Source: Coptodactyla brooksi
Taxonomy: Eukaryota; Arthropoda; Insecta; Coleoptera; Scarabaeidae
Reading direction: 5' to 3'
DNA length: 26,062 bases
NCBI GenBank assembly: GCA_033557675.1
Contig: JAWQRM010000231.1
Location: 1 to 26,062, forward strand
Part shown: positions 18,236 through 26,062 of the stretch, one piece after another
Numbering within the stretch: the first letter of the stretch is position 1
Layout of the letters: the number at the start of each line of letters is the position of its first letter
Program-made: the position numbers and the translations under genes
The notes under the pieces: model-generated
Database searches by the model: none
What the model was told of the DNA's origin: nothing
Seen by the model: only the letters and a program-made list of their open reading frames with translations

Positions 18236-18475
18236 GTTTCGTTAATCATGTCAGCATCGTCCGGAGCGACAGAGACTCATTGTCTCTGCTGCTCAACGTT
18301 ACATCTTCAGGTCCAGAATCAATAATTTGGACAGTATGATCCACTTCCGAGAAATTACTTATTGAGTTTACTGAATGGAATCCAAAACTGAATCATGTTC
18401 GGTTATGGGCACTATGTTTAATCCAGTAAGAGAATCGTGAACTATTAACGATAGTATTTTTATGAATGTCATGTA
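18236..18475 (-). other. coding-like stretch, unknown
   Basis: Minus-strand frames read VHDSLTGLNIVPITEHDSVL and, after a one-base shift, SNFSEVDHTVQIIDSGPEDV followed by TLSSRDNESLSLRTMLT and a stop. The acidic, serine-rich, low-Phe/Ile composition is unusual for this AT-rich window and resembles a disordered protein region. There is no start codon or recognised domain. It may be a decayed transposon or host exon, or chance. Confidence 0.2.
18264..18294. repeat. GC-richer hairpin
   Basis: GAGCGACAGAGAC (18264-18276) faces GTCTCTGCTGCTC (18282-18294) across TCATT. The inner seven pairs are perfect, with two mismatches further out. Confidence 0.55.
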
Positions 18476-19069
18476 AATCATTCATATAAATATATACTGA
18501 AAAGTAAGTAAAAAAAATAAACCATCTGAATAAACAACTTAAACCACTGATGTCCGAAAAGACGACAACAATTCGTCACACAACAAAATCTACACCTAGA
18601 TTCGGTTTATGCTCATTGAATTTAGTCGCTGGCGATAATAGAATATGTAGATTTTGATTATACGAATGAATTGGTCATTATATATACTAATATATTGGTC
18701 AATATGTACATTTCGATGATATGAATCTATTAAGTACGACTGTTCGTCAGTGCACGACAGCAAACACTAAGAGATGCAAATATTACTTTCTAATACGGAT
18801 AAATTTAATACGAGAATTGTAAATTAACGTGATATGTATAACTATGCGACGTGTAATAATAAGCACAATAAATATATGTCAGTTGAGTATATTCAGTAAC
18901 TGATTGCTATTCATCTTTGAACTGGAGTTTTTAAAAATAATACTGGGGAAGAACGACAAAAAGCAGTTAGCAGTATTTTTACTGAAAGCACACTATCTAG
19001 AAATCGACTAATTCACCTACATGAAGGATTTTATAATGCTATAGTTAAGAAGTTACTGACAGAGTGATT

Positions 19070-19114
19070 AGACTATTAAATTAATAGTCTATTTAATTAA
19101 ATTAAATTAAATTA
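19070..19114. repeat. palindrome followed by ATTAA repeats
   Basis: AGACTATTAA (19070-19079), one A, then TTAATAGTCT (19081-19090) make a perfect palindrome. It runs straight into a tandem ATTAA tract at about 19094-19114, and GGCTATTAA follows as a further partial copy. Confidence 0.55.
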
Positions 19115-19464
19115 GGCTATTAAAGGATGAGAAAGTAATCTCAAGATTGCAAGTAAGCAAGTAAAACTACTAAGTACAGATTTGATCTCATTGTGAGGAT
19201 TGCTGAACACAAATTCATATTTGCAAAGGGAGATACGACAAAGTACTTCGCAGAATTGTTCAAAATACGAAAAGTATAAATTACGAATCCCGCTGCTTAA
19301 TTGCTCAGTGATGTGGAAAATAATCGAATCTTTTCATGATATGTTCTGTTGGTATACACTTTCTACAAGACTTGTTTATTACACAAATGTGTAAAACAGT
19401 TTTCGTAAAATGACTCAGATTTTCTATCAATCATACCAGTTGTATTTATATCATATTATATCAA

Positions 19465-19486
19465 AAGTGACATAATATTGTCACTT
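19465..19486. repeat. short hairpin
   Basis: AAGTGACA (19465-19472) and TGTCACTT (19479-19486) are perfect reverse complements around TAATAT. Confidence 0.5.
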
Positions 19487-20649
19487 ATATTATTATCAAA
19501 TACATACCGAATTCGGAATGTAATTATAAAGCCATCGACGCAAGTGCAGTTTGGAAATACAGAGAATGTACGACACTGTCATATACTTTTTCCAGTTTTT
19601 GACATTTAGTAGTCTTCTACGTGCTTGATCGAATCAAACAAACGTCTCCTTGATTAATAGTGATGTCTTCACAAACAGAACATATAGTGTAATAAACAAT
19701 AATCAGTATCGTTTCTTTGCTACTTACCACTTTGATCAATGATGACATAAAATTTTCTGAACACTCATACTTGAACATAGTCATACTTGAACATACTTGA
19801 GCATAGCCAATGCCTCACGTTATGAAAACAGGTAAACCGTCCACTTGAACTACCCCTCCCATGCTCTAGTGTTAGTACGGCAAATAATATTCTAAACCAT
19901 CTGTTAGAGAATGTAAAAGTATGATACGCAAATTCGTTCCAGTCGCTTACAGAAAATTAATCCGCGGTTATATTTAAGAATGTAAATTAAAGGTTTCTCA
20001 TCGTCTTTCGTGAAAAATATTACGCCCTAAAAATATTACCCTTCATCCCTTCAAAGTGCGACACCAAAGTTGGCGGAGATGCCGGAAACACCTGAACCTC
20101 CACCCGAAATCAAACACAAACACTAGATTTTCTCCCTTAGAGAATGTCTACGCCTGGACTACACAGAATACATCAGGCTTCGGCCCGCTACAAGTGGAGA
20201 CGGGATGAGTTCTAATAAAGGGATATAAAACAATGAGTGCCACGTAATTGTACTGGTGTATTCTACACTCGTAGTCTAGAATTTACCACCATTTAGAATG
20301 AACCACAGCAGAATGTATTATTTAAACAAACAGTAATAAAGTACATACAATTAATCAAGTAACAGAAATAAAACAAAGTAATTGTAGCAATATATTTCAA
20401 TGTTTGAATGCTTTTAATATTTCAACTCATCAACAGATGACGCGCCCGGTACGATTTTAACTTGAAGCAAACAAAGTTGTCTAAGTTCATTACGTTCCAA
20501 ATTAGTATAAGGCCAGTAATGGTGCCTTCTAATAAGTGTAAACAAAGCAACAAGAAATTGTTTTGTATGTAAATCAATCTCCTACTCTCGTATGCTTCGC
20601 ATCTAATGGCTACATACGTCCGCACGCAATCAGAATGGAGGTGGCAAAA

Positions 20650-21255
20650 AATAGCACACCTACACGTATAAGACGGTTTTGGAAAAAAATCTAAAGAAGG
20701 AATACAGAAAAACTACCGCTTAGCAGGAAAATACGCATAATAATCTCTTGAAGGAAGCTAAATTGCCTCAACACTCACCTTCAGGTCTAAAACGGTTAAA
20801 CGTAGAAGAAGATCTTTCCAGATTAATCCGACGCAAGTCGTAAGGACGTCACAAAACTCCAAACTACAACTAGCAGCGAAACTGTCTAAAATTCGAGGTA
20901 GTATGAAGAAAAAGAAAACCACTTTTATAGAAGAAGAATAGGAAATAGATGTTGTCAACCCAAGACGACACTGGAGGACAACAAATCTCAACAGAAGAAA
21001 CAAAACCAAAAGATAACACACATACTTCAAAAAGAAGCTCAGACTAAAGATACGAAAAAATCCACTTTCAAACAAGAAAAACCACCGCCGACTCAACAAC
21101 GAGAAAACAAAAGAAATTACCGACAACGCCACCTACTAGACCGTAGCGCATGCTCTAAAAGTAGCACCCGACTTACCGACGTCGAAATTAGTACGAAAAA
21201 CAACCACCAAGGCGCTATTCAAACACATGACAAAACGAACCTTTACTAAAGTGCT
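20650..21255 (+). other. A-rich coding-like stretch, possible retroelement remnant
   Basis: The plus strand is strongly purine/A-rich here. Plus frames give lysine/threonine/glutamine-rich pieces such as KSTFKQEKPPPTQQRENKRN and, in another phase, HALKVAPDLPTSKLVRKTTT. Such basic, low-hydrophobicity sequence is typical of a decayed gag-like ORF1 of a retroelement, but I see no zinc knuckle (CCHC) or other motif, so the origin is open. The long minus frame 20758-21132 (Phe/Leu/Ser-rich) is the mirror of this A-rich strand and not a gene. Confidence 0.2.
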
Positions 21256-21802
21256 ACTCACTCAAATCGTTTGGATAAGCAATGATATATACCATGATTT
21301 GAAACTTGAATGTGTTTAGTTCCTTTAAATGCTTTCATAACAGATTTGTAATAAGTTAATCATTACTGAGGCTGTTATTCGAGTTGTGCAAACAGACCTG
21401 TTCAATCATCACTAATCTTGATAGAATTCTTAATCGCTGTGATTGCAAAATATTATATATAATATAAAATATAAAGGTATAAACAAATATACCTTTTTTA
21501 TATTTATAGTAGTTTTGTTTTTCTCGTGTGTACAGTCAACGCGAGTTATATTTTAAGCACTCAATTCATCAATTTTTGCGTCATAAATCTTACTCTTACG
21601 TTTAATAAAACTCTTTACGTTTCTAACTTATTGAATGGTGAATTTTGTTCTCACACGAAAATAAATATGTAATTGAGTAAGCGTGACTAATGCGTGTTTG
21701 CATTAGTTCGTTAACTGAATCTTACCTGTGCGAACACGAAATGTTTATGTATTAGTATTGAAAAGTGCTAATCTGTATTTTGTGTGCAGTCTTTATACAT
21801 AA
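21256..21802. other. AT-rich stretch, no gene recognised
   Basis: No gene was recognised. AAAGGTATA (21473-21481) and TATACCTTT (21488-21496) form a small perfect hairpin in AT-rich sequence. Confidence 0.3.
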
Positions 21803-21855
21803 TGATGTTATGTGCTCTTTGTATCTCGTGCTGAATTTTCTCCTAATGCACATAA

Positions 21856-21860
<5 letters not shown>
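21803..21860. repeat. 13-bp inverted repeat at the PLE4 5' edge
   Basis: TGATGTTATGTGC (21803-21815) and GCACATAACATCA (21848-21860) are perfect reverse complements. The right copy abuts the TA microsatellite and overlaps the first recognisable PLE4 codons, so the left copy looks like a back-copy made at the truncation point. Confidence 0.6.
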
Positions 21861-21897
<37 letters not shown>

Positions 21898-22104
21898 ACG
21901 ATTCAAATTACGCAGCACATTTTCATAAAATCCTTCCTATTTATCAAGAAATGGAAAGCATAATTTCGAAGTCATAAAAATCTTAAATAAAAACAAAACT
22001 AAATATCCACGAAAACTTAAGAAACCCTAAAAACACCCGTAATAAACATCCAAGTAAACACCAGTTCCCATCTTATTTTCCAACCAATTAGGCTCCTACA
22101 CTAA
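21848..22104 (+). pseudogene. PLE4 GIY-YIG endonuclease C-terminal remnant
   Basis: The frame reads HITSYIYIY, where PLE2 has RIKSYIYN, with the YI run expanded by the microsatellite. It continues NDSNYAAHFHKILPIYQEME, the counterpart of DDSNNAEHLHKNSHLPGNRE in PLE3. The open frame stops at 21977. In other phases it carries on through words shared with PLE3 (AATTTCGAAGTCA, AAACATCCAAGTAAACACC) to FQPIRLLH and TAA at 22102-22104, the same ending as PLE2 and PLE3. The GIY-YIG catalytic motifs lie before the truncation. Upstream residues of the 21765-21977 open frame are flanking sequence. Confidence 0.7.
21860..21895. repeat. TA microsatellite, about 18 units
   Basis: An uninterrupted alternating TA tract of about 36 bases lies inside the PLE4 reading frame, coding for a Tyr-Ile run. 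PLE2 and PLE3 have much shorter TA tracts at the equivalent place. Confidence 0.9.
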
Positions 22105-22149
22105 AACATTCATCCTCTATATATACGCAGAAATAGCAAAAAACACACC

Positions 22150-22187
22150 AGTGTTGATAATAGCGAAAACGCTGAAACATGTCGGCT
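22150..22187 (+). ncRNA. hammerhead-ribozyme-like motif, PLE4 copy (most complete)
   Basis: Stem I AGTG (22150-22153) faces GGCT (22184-22187). PLE2 and PLE3 have AGTC here, and PLE2 has GACT opposite, so the ancestral stem was probably AGUC/GACU. The core TTGATAA (22154-22160) is followed by one extra T. Stem II is AGCG, loop AAAA, CGCT (22162-22173), perfectly paired. Then come GAA (22174-22176), the self-complementary ACATGT (22177-22182) as a minimal stem III, and C (22183) at the cleavage position. U4, G5, A6, A9, G12, A13, A14 and C17 are in place; positions 3 and 8 are U and A. It lies 45 bases after the PLE4 stop. The short palindromic stem III is of the kind thought to need dimers for cleavage. 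Confidence 0.6.
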
Positions 22188-24785
22188 ACGTTTAGAAAAA
22201 CAATGCTCGTTAATCAGGAATCGAAATACAACGAACTGACAATGAGTAAGACGAAGCAAGGAAGAAGACATATAAACACTTATAAGTGTATTGATTTTAA
22301 GTTGAAAGAAGAATTCTATGTTGTATGGGTTAATAAAAAAATATTAACTCATATTTTGGGCGAATAATTTAAATAATTATATTAAATAATAATTTAATAA
22401 GTTAAAATTAAATTAATAGAACCCAAGTGATTCTGTATTTCTACAGATGATGGATTAACTACAATACTGAAATAGTGAAAGTATAATAGTTAGAGAACAA
22501 TAAATCCTATATAAACATATTACTAGACTGTCAAAATATGTACTGTCAAAGTATATATTTATTACATAACAATCTACTTTCAAAGTAATACCTACCTTGC
22601 TAACATTGCTAATTTAGGTGATATTTTCCCATTATTTATTAATTCATTTATAGGCCGCAGTAAAATAGAAATAAGACGTAGATTTAAAATGTGTGTAACA
22701 TTGATTGATATATTATGAAGTAATCATTTTTCCAATTTTTTAATTCCTTTATTATTATTTGTTACACTTTAAACTTTTTTAGCTAAATTTCAATATCCTT
22801 TTAGCGCAATGCAAACGCAAACTTTAATACCGACTGAAATTATCTCTCTGTGCAGGCTTATATAGTCGACCAATTTTGTTATTTCAGAACAATTTCAATA
22901 TGCGATGGAGTGAAATGGTATCCTAATTTGAATTCCAACAACAGTTATGTATTTTTTACAATCGGTTGCGTGAGTATTTTTCAATTCATTAGTGCACAAC
23001 GTAAATAAATGCTGTTGATGATGCTTTTATGGTTTATCAAAGAGATTGGGTACAACTCAATCTCTTGCATGACAATATGTTACCAAAGGGCCATTAAACA
23101 GTGATTATAAACTCATTTCATGTGTAATGACCGGTGGAGTTCGTATACACATGATGGATGACACGAGAAGCTTATAAACCCTCCGATAATAAACGAGCTA
23201 ACTTCGTCCAATTTAATTTGCACACAAAAATTAAATCGTCATACGTAAAAGCATTAATGGTCGATAGTACCCGTATTATACTACAATGTGTTATCTTGAA
23301 TAATGTAGTATTATACATACGATAGATTACATTAAGATTACGTAAAAAGAGAAATATGTTGTGAAAGTATGCAGCATTTTTGAATATGTTAATACTGATC
23401 GTGTACCTACCTACTTTTCGAAAGCAGAATATTGGTGAAAAGCTGCTGCTACAATATACTTTTTATGGAACTTTTGTCTAAATTTTAAAATTTTGTGAAT
23501 CTAATCATACTTTGTGGATATGATGTTAATTTAAGGTGAAACTAAATAAACCGCATTTCTCTTCGCGAACTTTTGCAATCTGAGTATAACGGATGCAACG
23601 GAAAAACCTGTAAAAACTTTTAAAAGCAGCAAATTAAATGTGGAATCAGTGTCCAACATATCCTCAAGAGGATAAAGAAAAATGACACTCAGTATTCTAG
23701 TCTTGGGCAAGAGCTGAATGTTTCTCATCAAATGAAGCTAACATTATCCACATAGAATCACACAGAGTTCAACACCGTTGACTTGAAGATTATGATCGAT
23801 TCGTTCAGTTTAGCAGATGGATGTGTGGATGAGGCAACGTTTATATGTAATACCGCGATTAATTGTCATAAAAAATATCGGTGGGCTTTTAAATGAAACT
23901 GTATGACTTGCTTTGATCTAACAAATTACTTTCTAATCCATTGCCTCCTACAGTTTTCTGCTAAAAATTGCTGTAAATGAGCCTAATGTTCTACTTTATT
24001 ACATTTTTCATTTATTAATCATCTTTAATTTTTCAGAAGTACAGTGGGCCCTTGGAATTTTCTTCCTTTCCTCTTCTCCATTTTAAAAGTTCCTGAGATC
24101 TGATTCGTTGTAATACAAGATATAACATGTTCCTTGGCAGTCATCCGTGCCATTCATGCACCGTGTAACTCATAGTGCTGTTTCAAGCATCAGCTACTTC
24201 AGTGCGTGAATCGAGATCTCTTCCCTCCTCTGTGACTAAACGCGTTTCTGTTGATGAAAAATTTATATGCATGCCATAAAGCAATCTTTCCATTTTCTAA
24301 ATGGCTTCAAGAGGCTGCGAAAAGTCTGCAAATTCTGTTTTTATATTTGTGGTTTGTTAGTGGTGGAAAGGCAAAACGTGGAGTGAAAAGAGGAGACCAA
24401 GACAAAACTTGGGAACCCTACTACGTTTACTACATACATGTTGAAGGACTTAGACGGTAGTGAAAGGAAGAACAAAAAGCGTTCACATTTAGGGTTCCAC
24501 TGGTGTGACGAGGGCCACAAAATCACAGTAATGATTATTACTTTTGTTCGACTGGTGTTCACGGTTTCAATGTTAAGAATAAAACAAAAATCGTGTATGT
24601 AAATGTGTCATTCGTTTTACGCCTAGTTCCTCATGGTAAACTATAGACAATTCCTGTCTGAACTGGACGGCTTGGTTCGAGACTTACATCTGACCAAAGA
24701 AAATTCAGAATTGTATTATTTTAAGAAGACAAATTAGTCTTCTGCACTGATGTTCGTGTACTTTTGAATCACTTTAACATTTCTG
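22188..24785. other. long AT-rich stretch, no gene recognised
   Basis: No gene was recognised over 2.6 kb. The open frames at 22179-22367 (+), 23531-23731 (-), 24251-24460 (+) and 24341-24562 (-) show no family features. A small hairpin, AAGAGATTG (23040-23048) with CAATCTCTT (23058-23066), is the only structure noted. Confidence 0.3.
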
Positions 24786-25290
24786 GTAGACATTTTTGGG
24801 TAGGTATTTGACGGCCGGCGAAAATTTGTGTAACACTTTTTTTGTAATATCTGAATGCAAAATCGAAGACCTGGCTGAAGGGTCATGGAAGCTAAGCCAA
24901 CCCTTGAATTTTTTAATTTGCTAAATTTTATTCGCAAAACAAATGTTCGAGACACGCTGGGATTTAGACAGAATAATATCTATACCCAGAAGTAAAGATT
25001 GTTTAAAGGATAGGCCATTTTATGGTATATGTGAGTGCGAATAAGTACCACTCTGGGGAAGTTGAAGTGCGAGAGAGAGAGATAGAGAGCGTATATCGGT
25101 GGCTGGTAAAGTTTGAAGCATGTTGCCGTGCGCCGGCCGCCGATATAGGCTGTGGCAAAGTTAGAAATTGAAGGGTTGGTTACCCTCCACGACCCTTCAG
25201 CCAGGTCTTCAATTTTGCATTCAGACATTACAAAAGAAGTGTTACACAAATTTTTTCGCGGCCGTCAAATACCTACTTAAAAATGTTTAC
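24786..25290. mobile_element. foldback/MITE-like element with 136-bp inverted arms
   Basis: The left arm 24786-24921 and right arm 25155-25290 are reverse complements at roughly 85-90% identity by eye. They share GTAGGTATTTGACGGCC, GAATGCAAAAT, GAAGACCTGGCTGAAGGGTC and CCAACCCTT. The 233-base centre holds a second smaller pair, TATATCGGTGGCTGG (25092-25106) with CCGGCCGCCGATATA (25133-25147), and a GA-rich run at 25071-25090. No transposase is encoded; the two minus open frames here simply read through the arms. No target duplication could be fixed, so the superfamily is unknown. Confidence 0.7.
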
Positions 25291-25354
25291 CTTAATATTA
25301 TCAACAATCCCGGGGCATCAATGAGGGTACACAAAGTTTCCTAGTTATTTTGTT

Positions 25355-25630
25355 GTGAATGAGATAGCAGAGACAGAGATCATTGGATCAAGAAAGATTG
25401 GCCAAAAAAGGATTCATTACTACCTGGTACTAAAAATGTGCTCCGAAAACAGTCAATATTTTACGTACATCTGTGATAAATTTCCAACGTTATTAACCGC
25501 CAAATTAAAAGGGGGTGTCTTTACTGGCACTTTCATTAGAAGACTTCGCAAAGATGATAATTTTCCATATTTATATTTCATATTGACCATCGCTGATGGC
25601 GATTACCAGTTCACTCCTGTAATGACTTAA
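25355..25630 (+). pseudogene. fragment of a multi-copy arthropod protein, probably transposon-borne
   Basis: The frame contains YFTYICDKFPTLLTAKLKGG, then VFTGTFIRRLRKDDNF. This pattern (an FxYLxxKFP helix, a (S/T)xAKLKxGxF segment, then (G/R)xxIRxLxxDxxF) recalls a repeated protein of unknown function that I associate with many insect and crustacean genomes, where it is often found as dispersed copies. The lines after DNF do not follow the family, and the N-terminal third is also unlike it, so this is a broken internal piece. No function can be given. It sits just beyond the foldback element and shows no inverted termini of its own. The assignment is from memory of a pattern and is only moderately secure. 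Confidence 0.35.
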
Positions 25631-25675
25631 CTGGGCTTAAAGTCGAAGTAAACGGTTTATAATCCAAGTAGTTAT

Positions 25676-25714
25676 GCACAATGCATTATTAGTTATACAA
25701 ATAATGCATTGTGC
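25676..25714. repeat. perfect 15-bp hairpin
   Basis: GCACAATGCATTATT (25676-25690) and AATAATGCATTGTGC (25700-25714) are perfect reverse complements with a 9-base loop. Confidence 0.65.
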
Positions 25715-25756
25715 TTCCTTCTCAATTTGAATGTAGCTTTGCTCGTTATTAGTTAA

Positions 25757-26062
25757 AGTTTTTTTATGTAAATATTTTTTGGTGGTCTGAGAATGCTATT
25801 ACGCACGACCCAGGGCCCTGCCCCTGGAGTGTCGGACTCGTCAGATTCATCCTGAATCATTCAATATCGACTAAACTCATTTCCACCTTAGTGGCATGAA
25901 TCCATCCCGGCACCACCATTAGGCATTACTTCACAATGGCGCCACTTCATCAGGTCCCTTTAAGGGACTCTCCTTTCTGTTCTACAGGACAGAAACGTCA
26001 TTTCTTTCTGGCTTTTGCAAGGGCCTCCCGGAAGGCTGTACATCCTCTCGATCCGACCAAGT
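25757..26062 (-). mobile_element. probable 3' end of a non-LTR retrotransposon, runs off the window
   Basis: From 25785 to the window end the base composition turns abruptly GC-richer. On minus, the frame at the edge reads GCTAFREALAKARKK and stops, which fits the basic tail of a LINE ORF2. About 200 bases of closed, GC-rich sequence follow like a 3' untranslated region, with GGTGCCGGGATGGATTCA and GAGTTTAGTCG words that I loosely associate with insect LINE tails. It ends in an A-rich run (AAAAAATATTTACATAAAAAAA on minus, 25780-25759). The reverse transcriptase would lie beyond 26062. The call rests on composition, the stop and the A tail, not on a domain. Confidence 0.4.

Larger units (their letters stand above)
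17464..20649. other. long AT-rich stretch, no gene recognised
   Basis: No gene was recognised over more than 3 kb. Present are a GC-richer hairpin at 18264-18294 inside a coding-like minus-strand stretch, palindromes at 19070-19090 and 19465-19486, and a short open minus frame at 20045-20165 that matches nothing I know. The open frame 19200-19394 on plus is not gene-like. Confidence 0.3.
21848..22187 (+). mobile_element. Penelope-like element PLE4, 5'-truncated
   Basis: The plus strand carries the last part of the same PLE subfamily as PLE3: the endonuclease C-terminus interrupted by a TA microsatellite, the 3' untranslated segment and the best-preserved hammerhead-like motif of the window at its 3' end. 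It sits in otherwise anonymous AT-rich sequence. What follows 22187 is not recognisable as PLE. Confidence 0.75.

Noticed and set aside
20758..21132. Long minus-strand open frame of 124 codons, Phe/Leu/Ser-rich, membrane-like
   Set aside because: It is the mirror of a strongly A-rich plus strand; the hydrophobicity is a composition effect and no family or start context supports it.
24251..24562. Overlapping open frames on both strands
   Set aside because: No motif or family resemblance on either strand, and no splice or start context worth defending.
25071..25090. GA-rich run as a GAGA-factor site
   Set aside because: It lies inside a non-coding foldback element with no promoter nearby; a simple repeat is the plainer reading.
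1..26062. tRNA, rRNA or CRISPR array
   Set aside because: No T-arm-like GGTTCGAATCC word in a cloverleaf context, no rRNA core words, and no regularly spaced direct repeats were found by reading both strands.

Overview
The window looks like AT-rich, gene-poor DNA from an arthropod nuclear genome, most likely an insect. No bacterial operon structure, tRNA, rRNA or CRISPR array is visible, and I see no intact host gene. What can be recognised is a graveyard of broken, nested transposable elements separated by AT-rich sequence of unknown origin. The families are typical of insects: mariner/Tc1, pogo-like, Ty3/Gypsy, non-LTR LINEs, Penelope-like elements (PLEs), MITEs, and a Polinton/adintovirus-like fragment. 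I cannot name the species.

Layout. 1-4400: mostly featureless, with a Tc1/mariner-type transposase scrap at 1526-1800 (-) and small hairpins. 4626-5336 (+): a Polinton/Maverick or adintovirus-like remnant in a single reading frame broken only by stop codons. 6477-7510 (-): a deleted pogo-like transposon with matching termini. About 7660-7940 (+): a Ty3/Gypsy integrase scrap. 8316-11290 (-): a Penelope-like element (PLE1) with an internal deletion, split by a mariner at 9861-10979. About 11524-12240 (-): a second mariner. 12303-12558: a MITE with long inverted repeats. 12690-13050 (+): PLE2. 13281-13454 (+): an unexplained open stretch behind a splice-acceptor-like site. 13885-14111 (+): a LINE tail. 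16466-17231 (-): PLE3, whose 5' junction is full of hairpins. 17464-21800: nothing firm. 21848-22187 (+): PLE4, containing a TA microsatellite. 22188-24785: nothing firm. 24786-25290: a foldback/MITE-like element with arms of about 136 bp. 25355-25630 (+): a repeat-type protein scrap. 25757-26062 (-): the probable 3' end of a non-LTR element running off the window.

The most interesting signal is at the 3' ends of the four PLE relics. Each carries, 45-55 bases after the reading frame, all or part of a hammerhead-ribozyme-like motif. Its layout is a short stem I, a core beginning UUGA, a small stem II hairpin, GAA, a self-complementary six-base stem III (ACGCGT or ACATGT) and then the residue at the cleavage position. 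The core departs from the canonical CUGANGA in the same way in three copies: C3 is U and G8 is A, so the known 3-8 base pair would be kept as U-A, and one extra U precedes stem II. Hammerheads in PLEs are established knowledge; this compensated variant is read from the sequence here, and its activity is untested.

A second theme is the number of short perfect hairpins (arms 8-26 bp), several of them inside dead transposons where they interrupt the old reading frame. This suggests local template switching. Nothing in the window looks like a working multi-gene pathway; the interactions visible are nesting, deletion and decay of mobile elements.
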